Source: Gelatoporia subvermispora B (lineage: Eukaryota; Basidiomycota; Agaricomycetes; Polyporales; Gelatoporiaceae). From it: DNA of 64,000 nt. Shown here one piece after another: positions 33,479 to 46,570 of the stretch (position 1 is the first letter of the stretch; every line of letters starts with the position of its first letter). A program made the position numbers and the translations under genes. The notes beneath the pieces are model-generated. The model had not been told where the DNA came from and searched no databases. It was given only the letters and a program-made list of their open reading frames with translations. Location of the stretch: positions 124,001-188,000 of the forward strand of contig KB445802.1 of assembly GCA_000320605.2 (NCBI GenBank), written 5' to 3'.

Positions 33479-36400
33479 ACTGTTGAGCGAACAGAATGTT
33501 GAGTGTGTTGGAATGGGGGAGGACCGACGGCGACAGCTCTGCTTTATGTATCTTTGCCCCGTTGAGCCACCGGTGGCCATACAGGGGTGAAAGATACATG
33601 AGGCAAAGTCTTGCCGTTCTATCGCAGGGGATCGTGCCGCCCATTCAGATGGCGATAGGGCGATGTGCCACGCCGGCGCTGTGGAATCGGAATGAGCAGA
33701 TGCAATGTCATGCTCGCTTAGGGTTAGTGCCCCGCGCGGGGCACGCCAGTTCCCCCGCCGGGATCCTGGCTACCCGCAGGATGTTCCTCCGCTACGTACC
33801 TTTTCGTCTAGCAAAAATTACCATAGTGTGCCATGCCGAAGGGTATGCTACGAGATGCCCGAGGCTTGTCAGGTCTACTGCGTAGGTGTACGCCCGGCTC
33901 TTCTTGTTGCGGTCAACTCGGATACGGTGAGACACGTAGTGCCTGACGTGCGACAGCAAGAAGTGTCATTTGTACCTAGGAATTCCACAGCGGCAACCTT
34001 GAAGGAAACGAGGGCTCCGTCAACGACATTACTTGCCTCGGGGAAGGAGCATGGAAGACCGACGGGGGCAGTGGCCGGCCGCAATTGCTTTTCCTACGGT
34101 GGAAGCATAAAGAAATATGTCCTTGTACATAATAAGGTGCGTCGAGCAGGGCCGCATACTGATTCAACATTTAGATGAAGCACCTTGCTGTAGGATTGCT
34201 TGGCGTCAAAATCGACAAACGGTCCAGGAAAGAATAGACAACCCTAACCCCAACTACAGTCTCGCTCCGGCTATGAACGAGCCGGCAGTTCGCCGATGCC
34301 GCCGGAGTCGCTCAGTGGTTCAGCTGCATTTGAAGATGGCCGTACGCCGAGGTGTGGATCCTACAAGTTCAGAGTCAATACGATGACACCCAAGGTCTCG
34401 AGCCGACGAAGTTGTATACCTGTGTCGAGCGTCGAAGAAGTGTCCGGCTCGGCTCGCTTCACCCGGGACCTGCACCCGCAAATCGTTAGTTCCTGACGCC
34501 AGCAAGTATTCTAGATCTGTACGTATTGGGAGGTTAGCATGTTCCCCGCTACACATGACATGATGAGGAGAACAGCAATTTCCTGCGGTCTCACACGGTT
34601 CCGCCTGTTCCATCGCGCTGCACTTCTTGTGTCACCCCAGTCCGAAAGCGCAGACAGACGAGTTCTCGGTGTCATACAAGGACGTAAGGTGGTGGCGACG
34701 CTTGAAACCGAGATCTGTGCGATGTTTCTATTGTTCACCCGTTGGATTTGTCCAGATGAGGAGATAGTCAGTAAATGGTGCAGAAGAAATTCAGAGGACG
34801 ATGCCGGTCCATTCCGCTACATGGGTCATGGTCTCAGCCGCGACACGTGCGCAAGAAGTCTGCAGAAAATTGTAGCAAAACTGATCAGTCGAACGAGTAA
34901 CACAGAAACATTGTGTATAAATTGGTGTCACCCGCCGGCATGCGGACGGAGGCGGGTACCTTGTTTATCGCAATTTCAAATCAGGTCGGTCCCGCTAGTT
35001 TAGTAGTGTAGATCCTGCGCTGGGAAAGGCGACAATATGGCTTGGATGTATCCCAATATGTGCTGTGATCTTGTGCACCGTGATGAGCAGGACACCTTCC
35101 AGTGATCAGAGAGTACTCCTGGCGTGTGTCATATTGCTAGACTCCAATAACCACTTTAAAACAGAGTAGCGCGGCATGTCTCAGATTTCTCTATTTAGCA
35201 TCAGCAGAACGTCACAAACCCTTGAGAAATGCATCAGCATGTTCAGGTTATAGTCGTGTGCCGTGCGTTGACGTACCATGAATGTGGGAAAATATTTGAT
35301 GGCTCAGAACATTTGGAACGACTCGCTGCTTCAAGAGGGTTGAACGTTGAACAGATCTTATTCTCCCAGCACGCGAGCACGGTAATCTCCACGAACACAT
35401 TGATAGAGTCCACAGTCTCAGACAAGCGACTCCCGGAGGCGGACCTTGACGGCAATCTCTTTAATAAGCGCCCATTCGCGGCAACTGCCGTACCTCTCAC
35501 CCTCCCCATAGTCTCACGATTAGTCTACCGTTGCACCAATGCCTGCCAGCAGTCACACCACTCGATACCGCACAATCTCCAGCCTTAGCTTGAGTTCAAG
35601 GAGTGATCTCACAGGTAGAGTGCCTTGGGCTCACGACTGTCGAGGATCGAAGCCTGATTGCGTTCAAGCTTAGACGGGCTTTAGTAGACTTAGTAGGGGA
35701 TCTATCGTTGACAGGTCTGGTATGCTCCGGTGCGCGCCACATAAGGTTCCCTGCAGCTAAGTCGCGTCACCCGTTATGATATATGTATGCCTTTCTGGAA
35801 GTCCGTCATGGAACCACCGCCTACGCCATCTCAGCGATGCAGCTCCTGCGCCTCTGAGGCGCCCAGATTCTTGTCGATATCGGACTTTGGGATATCTGAA
35901 GCCCAAAGCTATCATCACAGCCAGGCTCCTGATACATGCCGGTCTCATGTCCACAGGCATATCATTTTCTTTGGCAGTGTGACAGCGGCTGTTCAACTTC
36001 TCGAGTTCTGGGCTTCTCAGGTGCGTTACAGATAGGCTGATAAGGCTTGCCTTACCACTGTCGTACAACCGTCCTCAGAGAGGGTACCGATGGGCTCGAG
36101 ACGGCATCGTAATGCGACCGCTGTTAGATGGGAATGGGACAAGTTGCCTAATTATATGACACTCCAGTAGCGTACGGCGCCGCTGCGTGGTCGCTGTATA
36201 ACGAACAATGTGTGTCTCGTGCGGCATCAACTAGTACTGATGTCGCGATGTCATCTCTCGGAGATTGGGCGAAGTTTCTCCACATGCGGTTTGTTCGGTG
36301 CACACGAGAATCTGGATGAAAGTGGCTCTGTGGGCGAATCAATCACAGTCCGCAGGCGATTGAAAAGACTTCTTGTGGTTGATGTTGGCACAGACCTGGT

Positions 36401-36495
36401 CTGCACGACGGGCCTTCGTCACATTATCCCCCACTCACGTCTGCGAGCTCTTTGGCGTGTTCTATAGTATACTCGACCCGAACGACATACACCAG
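33479..36495. other. 3-kb intergenic region, no gene accepted
   Basis: It is divergent from the P450 start. The longest frame (34539-35003, 154 codons) has no motif or splice support. Confidence 0.5.
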
Positions 36496-38142
36496 ATGTC
36501 TTATCATGGCCCTGACGTGTCTGCCGACTCTGTCGATTATCTCCAGAGCTCGTGAGTTTGGTCTCCTTGAGTTGCGTATCTTCCTGACTTGGCCAATCCA
36601 CAGTTACGTTAGCTTATGCTGTGCTGTAGCTGGAAGCGGTACGTTGACGATCTCCTCTCCAACACCTCTGACTGACCAATGCAACGTTCAGCTGTGGTTC
36701 TCTATGATCATCTGCTAACGTTCAACGAAGAAACACGCCTCATTTGGGGGGAAAGAATAACCAGTGTGAATGCCTTGTTCTACTTCAACCGCTTGTTCAC
36801 ATTTTCTTGGGCCGTGGCAAACCTGTTGGATTTTGTTACCGCATCGACCACTCAGGTAGCATTCCCTCTTCTACCAATGTGGACCAGGATCTGATTTCGA
36901 TGTTGTAGGAGTTGGTTTCCTCGGACCCCATCTACATACTTACTAATCCTCTTACCTAGCTGCATGTCAATAACCTTGCTGCAACAGGCCCGTGTTCGTG
37001 TTGTTCGTGATATGGGCCGGTAGGCCATTGTATTTCATGAGCCTGTTTATCTCAAATTGATCATTCACCAGCATTCTCCGCAATCCGTGTCTATGCGATC
37101 GGCGGCGGCATCCTGTCGTTATCGTTACTCGTTGCCGCATTGGACTTGATGCCTGTAGCAACCAATATCGTATGTTATCTGTCCTCCTTTCTTGCGTTAT
37201 TTCTGAGCTTTTCCGCAGTACGCAAATGCCATCGAGAACACATATGAGATCACTACGTTCCCCATACTCGGTATGCAATGCCTGATAGGCGATCGTGTGT
37301 CTGAGAGCCTCAATACTAAGTGAGCCTTCAATCAACTCCGCATTATTGAATCACTCACTCACCACGCCGCTCAAATAGATGTCAGTGATGCTCTGAGTCT
37401 GCTGTATTTGGGCTCATGAACTACGCCCTCCTGTTATAGTGGCAATTGTTACACGAACCTGTGTCATCACATCCGACGTCCTTGTCCTAGCAACTACCTG
37501 GTTCAGAACATACACTTTGAAAAGACAATTCGATCGATGCGGGGTCAGCACCCCTCTCGTCTCGATGCTTCTACGCGATGGTGGGCGATGAATTCTCTCT
37601 TCGTGATTACACCTTGACTTCGCTCTCCAGGCACGGCATATTTTCTGTGAGCACCACCCATGACCTGAAGTCGTCTATAAGGCTGAGCCATGCACGGGCC
37701 AGGCTTGCGTTGATTTTGAATATAATCAATATTGTGGGATGGACCACGGATGTAAGAAACGCATGTGACTCGGTTTTTACCGAGCCTAATCGAGACTGCT
37801 CACAGACGTTCGTATACGCTGTCGCCGATTTCACCACTCCGTGAGCTGCACTTGTAACTATTTCGACGACGGCCAGTGACATGTTTCAGTATTTCCTCGA
37901 TCATCATCACCCGTTTCTTGTTGAACTTGCGCCGAGCGGCAGCTGATAGGGGTAGTCCGGGTGTCACCCAGGACTCCTCCACAGGAACGTCGTCGAACCT
38001 GTCTCAAGATGCGTCCCAGGCTCTAACGATACGGTTTGCGTCCTTTGTTGGCGACATGGGCGGAGAGCTGGCGGTCTGGCCGGATGACACAGGTTACATC
38101 GAAGCCCTGAGCGACAGAGTGCCCGAGCATGAAGCAAAGTAA
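36496..38142 (+). CDS. DUF6533 multi-pass membrane protein, paralog 3 (likely frameshifted)
   Basis: MSYHGPDVSADSVDYLQSS precedes VVLYDHLLTFNEETRLIWGE, LFYFNRLFTFSWAVANLL, GGGILSLSLLVAALDLMPV, CVITSDVLVLATTW, LALILNIINIVGWTTD and SSIIITRFLLNLRRAA. The tail has TIRFASFVGDMGGELAVWPD. Frame needs 2-nt exons GA at 36909-36910 (introns 36856-36908 and 36911-36959) and AT at 37379-37380 (introns 37320-37378 and 37381-37439), as in the two paralogs. The exon that follows the first microexon (36960-37019) is 2 nt shorter than in both paralogs. The frame changes between LLQQA and VFVLFVIWA, in the third helix. I found no alternative splice that rescues it. It is either a recent pseudogene or carries a sequencing error. 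Confidence 0.65.
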
Positions 38143-39075
38143 CACTCAGGTAAGCATCATCAATGTACTTCTTATTCATACGCAAACTGAGCGGCGATGT
38201 TGAATTTGATAGTCTTTACAACACAACCGCGATCTTGGAGTTTTCGCATCCGGCCTCAATGGGACGTAAACAACGGAGAATGCAGGTGCTCGGTACAGTA
38301 ATTATGGCAAAGCGCGCTAGCTCGAGTGTATCATGAGCGTCTTCTAACCTTACTGCACGGCTGTCCTTGGACATTATGGTGTACTCATTCGTAGCTCATC
38401 CAGGTTTTACGCGAATTGCATGCATATTTTTAACGCCTTAGGTCGAACTCACAATTCGTCATCGCCCTGTGAGAACCGTCATGGGAATTGCGAGACGTAT
38501 ATGAGGCAGGAGCGAGATCGTCTGCCACACACCCGCGCTTACCAAGATCGGATCTCCATGTAGAGGCTGTGCATTCCTTGCGCTAGGTCGCTAGCGACAA
38601 CAGATCATCCACGCTCTCCATTTACAGTGCAACACCACCTCCACCACCAGACCCGTAGTCTCGCCTTGCACTTCGATGACGTATCCCATGGAATGCCAAG
38701 GGCAGGGTATATGAGGACGCAGATGACCACGATTCCATCATGGCAGACAGAAGGTGGTTTTCCCGGACTTGTGAACTGCTGATGACCAAACCAATGGATA
38801 CCCATTGAGTCTTAGTTTGACTTTGGCCTAATTCCTCGCCCGGAGGCCAGTGAACCCAGAATACTCGCGTGCCTAGGCCAGTTAAATTAGGACTCAAAAG
38901 ATGACTTCCTTCGTGCCTTGCTTCTCCTTCTCGCTGCAATAAGTCAACTTCTATATTTATGTTCTTCCGCAATTTTGGAACGCTTCTGCGGATTCCGCTG
39001 TTCCGTCCAGCCCTCCACGCGAGCGCGTCGCTACACAGTATTTGCTGCTTTCGCCAGACTCTTTGTCCTGCTGCA
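38143..39075. other. Intergenic, no gene accepted
   Basis: Upstream region of the methyltransferase. A 208-codon minus-strand frame (38622-39248) overlaps the methyltransferase's first exon and has no motif. Confidence 0.45.
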
Positions 39076-39850
39076 ATGTCTCTCGTCAAGATCCCGTTGA
39101 TTTTAGCTAGTGCGCTAGCAAACCATATCACGATGATATCTCCGACGGGACAACCTACAGCAAGCGAGCTCGCGAAGGACATTACCTGGAGTGAACGGAT
39201 GTTCTTGAAGACAGTGCGAACACTTCCCATCCTGTCTGATGTGCGCACTTTTGTATCCCTATCTTTAGTATTGCGCAGCTAATGTACGATAGATCGTGGT
39301 ATGGATCAGTAGCGGCTGCGAGATTGCGGTGATTCTTGCCATGAAGAACCCTTCGAGTCCAATCGCAGCGAGAATTTTGCGAACTCTGGCGTGGGGCGCA
39401 GCGCGCGCAGGACAACGCATTGGTATTACCCGTACATATGCCGTCGGCTGTGCATTCGCCGTCATCGGTGGTCTGCTGCGCATTTACTGCTACCGCACAC
39501 TCGGACGCCTCTTCACATTCGAGATCACCATTCGACCAGGACATCGATTGGTGACCGAAGGTCCATATTCGGTTGTGCGACACCCTGCATACACCGCCAC
39601 GACGATCGTTTCCATAGGACTTGCTCTTTGTCAAGGTGGTCGGGGCTCGTGGGTGAGAGAGAGCGGGATGCTTAACAAAATCTGGGGAAAGGCAGTCGCA
39701 TACGGATGGTCGACCTGGATGGTGTACTGTGTTATCATGCTCTGTATGAGGCCGCCACAGGAGGATAAGATGTTGCGAAAGCAGTTTGGAGAACAGTGGG
39801 ACAACTGGGCGGCCAAGGTGCCGTACAGACTGCTTCCTGGCATATATTGA
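39076..39850 (+). CDS. Protein-S-isoprenylcysteine O-methyltransferase (Ste14/ICMT type)
   Basis: Two exons (39076-39240, 39293-39850; 52-bp intron) give 240 residues, the normal size. The C-terminal half has the family's conserved block: YRTLGRLFTFEITIRPGHRL followed by VTEGPYSVVRHPAYTA, where RHPxY and the Glu near the end (LRKQFGEQWDNWAAKVPYRL) bind S-adenosylmethionine and close the site. Hydrophobic segments at about residues 5-20, 56-70, 95-112, 155-170 and 190-205 fit the ER-membrane topology. The enzyme methylates the C-terminal prenylated cysteine of Ras-like GTPases and mating pheromones. I chose the ATG that opens MSLVKIPLILASA; the same frame stays open further up, so a longer N-terminus is possible. 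A relic of a second copy lies at 40250-40345. Confidence 0.88.
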
Positions 39851-40249
39851 TTGAGGCGTCGCTCCAAGGTAGGGATGAACATCCCAAATTATCTACAGCT
39901 TCGCTCATCTTGTGCTACAGAGCTATTCTCCTCGACAAAGCTCTTCCCCATTGACTAGTCCGGGCCTTAAGAAGCTTCAAGCTCCTTTGAGTAATTTACT
40001 CCGACTTTTACTCGCCCCGCTTGCCAAGTCACACTTCGCTCTATGACACGCCAGATGTATGATTGCTATCAACTCACATGATGCACCATCAGAAACATGA
40101 AGTCTTAGCACTTCACGACTTGACGTTGCCAGGTGTGGTCACTTAATTACCCAGCTCAACGTTGCTGCCCTCCTCTCCCGAGTCGACAACAATACACTAT
40201 TCCGCGTTTCGGATGCCTCGCTGAGCTGGCTGTTCGCCATACCAGCAAG
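39851..40249. other. Intergenic, no gene seen
   Basis: Short spacer between the methyltransferase and the relic copy. Confidence 0.5.
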
Positions 40250-40345
40250 AGCCAGGTGTCCTCCATCGTAATCAAGATGTCGCACAATGGGCCAAAGAAC
40301 CCTTGGTGATTAATCGATGTCCAGTACGAATAGTCATCATGGCTC
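40250..40345 (-). pseudogene. Relic of a second isoprenylcysteine methyltransferase
   Basis: The minus strand reads MTIRTGHRLITKGSLA, then after a one-base frame change IVRHLDY. It lines up with ITIRPGHRLVTEGPYS and VVRHPAY of the intact gene 400 bp away. Only the catalytic core block is recognisable. It is inverted relative to the intact copy. Confidence 0.6.
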
Positions 40346-40698
40346 GTATTGCATGACACTGGTACGTTCCGCTGTGACGAGTGCTACGGTCGCCACAAAG
40401 ACGATACAACAAGGGCATTGCGGATGCCAACACCGAAGAACGCCCTTGGACGCACCTCTGTACAATACCCCAGTGCGCTCGCAACCACGGCGCTCACGAG
40501 CGTTTAGTTCCAGTATTAGATATCCAGAGCTACCAGTCGCCCATATATGCGCCCATACATCCGAAGAAACAGCATCGTACACGAAAGAGAACAGACGTAG
40601 AACACACAACTAGTAACATACATGTACAAGCATGACCGTGTAAGTCTTCAATCATCGTCATCCGACTCGTTATATCATGCGCACCATCGGGTCGTCGT
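40346..40698. other. Intergenic, probable 3' flank of the transporter
   Basis: No coding motif beyond possible older methyltransferase remnants. Confidence 0.4.
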
Positions 40699-43492
40699 TC
40701 ATGCAGAGTAGCGATCCTGGTATCAAGCGCAGTGAGTACATTTCCGAGACACCAAAGGTGAGAAAATTGCCACATACTCTGAGATATTGTCCCTTGAGCT
40801 GGAGGGTAGGTACAATCAGGAAGAATAACGCGAGTACAATTGCAGCCTCGACGCCGAAAGTTTGCAGCGCGCCGTTCTTTGTCGCCCATGGTACTTGGAA
40901 GAACGCGACACTGAAACCACCCAGGGTACGCGCCAAGTTGACCAGAGCAGAAATTTCTCCCTGTGGTTGCAGTGAGTTGACATTCGAGGCTCGAAATAGC
41001 TGCATGAGACACACCTGGTATCTTGGGAAACAGTCATTGCAGTATGCGTCTGAAGAAACCCCGAGTCAAAAAGGCGTGATAAGCAAGTTTGCTGCGTACT
41101 CACAAACAGCTACAGTGTTAATCATGACCGCGACCTCAGCAATTCCCCATCCCATTACGAGTGCGCCCAAGCTCAGATGGTTCTGGACTGAGCCGCCCAA
41201 GAGCAGGTAGCCGCAAAAGTAAAGGGGCATCGCAATGTAGCATGTCCTATCAGATCAGACCATCAATATCGACCACACTCACAGATGCACGAAACGTCGC
41301 ACGCACCACAACCTGAACTCGGCCACGAAGACACCATTATTCCTGCGAATGCAGAAGTTCATGACCCAGTCGTTGAAGTACCGACCCATCACTTCTCCGA
41401 TCAGGACCGCAACCTGTTGTGGATGACAGTTGATCGGCGCCCACATGGAGAGGAAATACAGTACATACGATGGGAGTACCGTAGGCACCAGCGATACCAA
41501 ACTGGCTAAGCCCGAAGCCGACCGGAGGAGGCGAGCCCAGGAAGACCGCATTCGTCGTCTACAAGCCAGTCCTCTCATCAATTTTATCTACATGAACGAA
41601 AAATGACACCAACTCACGTTAATACCAATACTGAACCCGAACACCATTGCCTGCGTAACGATTCATTTATTCCATCTCCCACCCAATCCACAAACACCCA
41701 ACGCTCACCTCGAACAACAAGATGCCTAGGAGGTGCGGGCGCCACACGAGGTTGAGGCACGCGAGGATGACCTCGGTCCACTTCGGGCGAAACTTTGCCA
41801 TGCGTGCGCCCGTAATGCCGATCAGGGTCTGCACGCGCTCTAAGAAGCGTGACTTCGGGCGCGGAATGGGCCTCGGGTTGGTCAGCTTGCGGTCGTATAA
41901 CCTAATCTTAGTGTCAACCTCGTGAGCGTATACGAGAAACGAGTAAGACGTACGTCTCATCCATGAAGAACGTGATCATGAAGACGACGATCGCGCCGTA
42001 GATAGATGCCATCCCGTATGTCCATCGCCAGCTACAGGAGCCTGTCAGCGGGTTTCAGAGCTGTATCTGTGAGGGTCACTGTACTTGATCCGTGCAACAA
42101 TGAAGCCGAACATAAATGGCGACAGGAAAGGTGAAATGATGAAGCCCATCGTCCAGATATTCAGCTGCGAGCGGGATTAACACGAGTGAACGAACAGTTT
42201 CGTCTGGCCTCTCTCGCACCTTTCGTGCTTGCAGATGGAACGGGAAAAGATCAGTGACGACATAGAGGCCCTACGCCGGTGGAAATACAATCAGCTCGTC
42301 ATGACTCTCGAAAATACCTCTGTACTTACGGTAACCTGCGGACACGTGCTTTCGAAAGGTATCAACGGAGGTATTCCGAAAGTAACTAACGAGCGAACAC
42401 TCACGCGAAGAATCCATTGAGGCAACGCATCGCTAGAGAAAGCATTAGTTAGAATCACCGAGTCGAAGGTGACACAGAATAGCTGGCAGGCTAGAGTCCG
42501 ATATGCGCACTGTGCTTACCTGTAAAGACCCTGATATTTGGCGCGAATGTCGCGCCGATATTCCATCCAAGGGCGAAGACCTGCGCAATCGCGTTAACGC
42601 CTATTCTAGCTTGCAAGAACATTGCAAACCAACCTGCGACCACCACAGGACCGGGAGTCGGCCGTACCGGCGCATAAGCATGACAGCGAATAGCCCACCC
42701 CATCCTGGTACGAGGTTCAGTATATGACAATGACCGGCACCACCTCAAGCAATATAACACACACACCTAGTAGGAAGATGCTCCAGCTGTGAATGATGCG
42801 TGTATGAGCAGTTTAGCCCAACCGGATGCTACTAGCACTCACTTGGAAGTGAGATCATTGATCTCACCGGTGGTCGTGTTGAACTGCGTCGCGAGCGCAA
42901 AGATGTCCGCAATACCTGCGCAGGCCAATGAGAATTACGCTCAACAGACGCCCAAACCCGCGCGATGATCGGCTCCCGCAGGCATCCCGTAGCGCAGCGG
43001 GACGGCAGGCGCGCAATATGGATGGTCACGCACCTACGCCAGACTGGAAGTCGGGGACGATGGCTGCGAGAGTCACGATGAAGAGCTGGAAATTCTTGTG
43101 CACGTCCGACCACTATAGATGGCAGATCGAGTCAATCTACGCGTGGTCCGCTGTATACACGCAGATGGGCGCACGTTCATGGGGTCCTCCGGATCATCCG
43201 TCGGCTGCGGCCACAGCACCTTCGTCCCGTCCGGCGAGAGCTTCAGTCTCTTTGCGACTGCCTCCCCGAACTCGACTTTCGCCTCCCTGCGGACCGTTCA
43301 GCATGCATCACTGGGGCCCACTAACACGACAGGCACTCACTCAGGGTCGACGACGAGCCGCCCGGCATTGTGCTCGTGGTATGAGAGCAGGTCGAACTCG
43401 GACTCGGACGCACCCGCCGGCTTGTCCGTCTCGAGCTGAGCCTTCGCCTCGGTGTCGCTGCTGTGCACACTGCTGTTCTTCTCGTCCGACAT
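40699..43492 (-). CDS. MFS transporter, anion:cation symporter type (allantoate-permease-like)
   Basis: The start MSDEKNSSVHSSDTEAKAQL opens an acidic cytosolic N-terminus ending DDPEDPMN, the usual lead-in to helix 1 in this fungal clade. Later blocks in order are VTLAAIVPDFQSGVG, FALATQFNTTTGEINDLTS, FAVMLMRRYGRLPV (the MFS loop 2-3 motif), RPHLLGILLFEVSVG, GEVMGRYFNDWVMN, and GEISALVNLARTLGG with FSVAFFQVPWATKNGALQ. The last exon (40699-40716) adds DRYSA after a splice from QYLR, giving about 500 residues and about 12 helices. Many 50-70-bp introns interrupt it; their exact borders in the middle (41.5-42.8 kb) were not all solved. Relatives take up small organic anions or ureides at the plasma membrane. 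The substrate is not deducible here. Confidence 0.8.
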
Positions 43493-44887
43493 TGTCTCTA
43501 TGGCGCGTTACGGGTCGTGGTCGTCGCGGGCGTGCAGCCGGCTAGGTGGTCGGTACGAGGGAACGGGATGCAGGGTCAACCAGGCAGACACACCCCGCAT
43601 CCTGCAGACGGGGGCGATATAAGCGATTCTAGTTTAGCGGTGGGGAGATCGCGCGGGATGTGGTGGGACGCGGTCGCCATATCCGTCTGTGATCTTCCAC
43701 GGGTGCCAGGTGACCGGCGGCTGGCCATGGGGACGCGAGAACGCGAACCCGTGCACAGACAAGGTCGTGGAGAGCCCCCGTGCGCGCAAACATTCATCCA
43801 TACCCGCAGTATGGCAGGGATTGAATGCAAAAGCGTGCACATCCGAGGCAAGGAACGTGTTCCCAGAGGCTCTCCAGGCACTTGAATATACGAGGCTGTA
43901 CGGTGCCGCGCGACACCTCCGTATGCCAAAGAAGCATGATCTTCGGTATCTAAAGTGCGTCCTTTCGCATGCATGAGACTTGTCAGGACAATCTGTTTAT
44001 CCTGTCGCTTCTCCGCCAGCTGCGCTTGATGCAGATCCCGAGGATACATTTTGTTGCGAATTGGTTGCTATTCGTCTGGTGGAGTCGCGTTCCCGGGCTT
44101 GATCTGCAAGCAGTGCACGTATGACCGGAACGCACTTGGAGCTGCGTAGGATCCGTCAGAAAGCGTGCAAATTGGCGGAAAGTCGAGTATTATCCGCCCG
44201 CACGCGAGAAGATACGAGGTGCATCCGGTGGTGACAGATACTTGGAATCTGGACAAGTGTTCGGTCACAGATAAAACGCGCCAAACAAGTACTACTGCAT
44301 CTTGAATGTGATCGCAGTTAGCGTAGCGGAACTCATGCCAAAGGGGACCGCAACATTTCAGTGCGAGATGGATAGGTGGAATACACGGACAGCATCCCTC
44401 GTGTTCTTTCGAATAACTGATGCGCGTTGACACTGAGGAGGGAAGAGTTGGTGTTCCGCCAATCAGGGCAGATTGAGGGAGCACGTGATTACTGTATGTG
44501 TGAATTCAACGCCCGTACGACCGCGGGCGCTTGGCAGTTTCTGAGCTGTGTCCGATGTCGACGAGGCTAGCAGCGCACTCTGTGGGCCATGAAGCAACAC
44601 ATCTGTGACACTGTTCTCGCTGTGGTACATATTTGCTATGCTCTTGTGACCGATTCTACACATTGGGCAACTATCTGGACAATTACATCCATCTGTCTTT
44701 GATGCCCGGCAAAAGCCAGAAGCAATAGACCTGATCATACAGTTCTAGATACCACAGATGGATTGATCTAGGGTGCACCCTCAGCTATCCTAGGCCTCCC
44801 CAGCCACCAGTTGACTGTGTTAGGCTGTCAACGTTAGCGCCTCTGCCCTCTGTGTCACCCTTAATGTGCACGCAGTCTTGAGAACCC
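43493..44887. other. Divergent intergenic region
   Basis: Promoter space between the transporter and the RasGEF gene. A few frames up to 157 codons have no motif. Confidence 0.5.
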
Positions 44888-46570
44888 ATGCCGGTATCCT
44901 CGGACCATCCACGAACAATGTCTACAAGCCCCTCTAGCGAAGTCCAGCCTGAACTCTTGTTGAGCCCTGACGGACATGTCCTCGCAGGGACGACACAGGC
45001 CCTGGTAAAACAACTTATTGCACCAGATGAGTGTGGTGAATTTCTACTTACCAGGTACCATCCGACCTACTCTGATCCGCTCGAGGACCACCCAGATCCA
45101 TCATTCGTGGAGGTGTTCATGGCGACGTTCAAGTCATTCATGACTGCCAATGAGCTTGTAGATGCTCTCATAAGCCAATATGAGAAGAGCGTGGCTTCGG
45201 ACGCCGACGAGCAGAACACGATGCAATCGACGATTCGTGCAGGGTACGTACCCCAAGGGCCGTTCACAACCACCTCTCGCTCAGTGTTTGTCATTCACTC
45301 TAGGGTAATTGAAGCCATCAAGCTCATCCTGAGTGACATTGAGCAGGATGACCGCGCTGCGCTCTTCCGGATGGAGGAATTCATATCCCAGCCGGACGTT
45401 GTCAAAGACGCACGAGCGAGCGAGCTTCTACGCCTCGTTGCCCTCGCGGTACGTTCATCCCAAAAATGGTCTCGAGATTATCCATCTGATCTGGCGCAAG
45501 CAATCGCGCCTCTCTTCCTCCAAGAAGCAAGATTCCAAACCCGCTGCAGGCGCCGTGACCAAGACCGAGAATCTCTCCTTGCGGGACATAGATCCCCTCG
45601 AGCTCGCCCAGCAGCTGACGCTTATGGACGCCGCGCTCTTCAAGCGCATTCGGCGTATTGACTGCCTCAAGCGCATGCATGGCCCCGGTTCAACGGAAAG
45701 GATTAGCGACAGTGTCACCCCCATCATCGCTCTCGCAAACAAAGTACGCCTCCTCATCCTTGCCCAAATTTATATCAACGTCCGTGGCTCGTTATCACTT
45801 GTAGGTTGCGGAGTGGGTTGGCCGCTGTGTACTCTTCGAGGACGACCCGGCCGCACGCGCTGCTACAGTCACCTTCTTCATCAGCATCGCCGACGTGCGT
45901 TCCTCCCGCCTCCTCCCTATCTACAGCTGATCAGCATCTTAATACGCTTTAACAGCACTGCCGCACATTGCAGAACCTCTCGTCCATGGTAAACATCATC
46001 TCCGGGCTCAACGCCCCGCCCGTGCGGCGCCTGCAGGACACTTGGCAGGCGGTAAGCGAGACGCAGCGCGCGCAGATGCTCGCGTGTGAGGCCGCGGTCG
46101 ACGTCGCGCACCAGTTCACAGCGTATCGTACTGCACTCGCAAGGATTGAGCCACCATGTGTTCCTTTCATCGGTAAGCACACGCCGGGTTCTACGAATCG
46201 TTGTCATCCCCAATGGCCCTCACCCTCCTTCCCCTCCATAGGAGTCACCCTAACGCTCCTCGCCCAAATCACCACCTCACACAGCACCTCCCCTACCATA
46301 CCATCGCACATGATTGACTTCGCCCAGCTCCGCGCAGCCTACCCACTCCTGCAAGACCTCTCCAGATGGCAGTACACCTCGTACGACATCGCTCCCTCTC
46401 CTGGCATCGCTGCCTTCCTCGAGCGGGCGCTCAACGGGAGCGACGACATCGAGCCCGACGTCTTCGAGCTGCTTGAGCGCAGCTTTCAGCTGGAGGCCCG
46501 TCGCCCGGGGGACGAGAAACTCGTCGAGTTGACAAGGACACTTAGCACTACGAGTACTGAAACCAGGTGA
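44888..46570 (+). CDS. Ras guanine-nucleotide exchange factor (RasGEF_N + RasGEF)
   Basis: About 460 residues in six exons. The N-terminal RasGEF_N region shows FVEVFMATFKSFMTANELVD and VIEAIKLILSDIEQDD. The catalytic Cdc25-type domain shows DIDPLELAQQLTLMDAALFK, ISDSVTPIIALANK, CVLFEDDPAARAATVTFFIS, CRTLQNLSSMVNIISGLNAP, PPCVPFIG and FAQLRAAYPLLQDLSRWQYT. These are the usual landmarks that open the Ras nucleotide pocket. It lacks the SH3 and long N-terminal parts of yeast Cdc25, so it is a short RasGEF. Introns at about 45253-45303, 45450-45500, 45744-45807 and two more preserve frame. The MPVSSD start could instead be at the next Met (MSTSPSS). The stop-proximal flank is duplicated at 49820. 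Confidence 0.85.

Noticed and set aside
34539..35003. 154-codon plus-strand frame in the P450 upstream region
   Set aside because: No motif, no leader, no splice-consistent neighbours; length is within chance.
44068..44484. 138-codon minus-strand frame
   Set aside because: No motif or splice pattern; lies in divergent promoter space.
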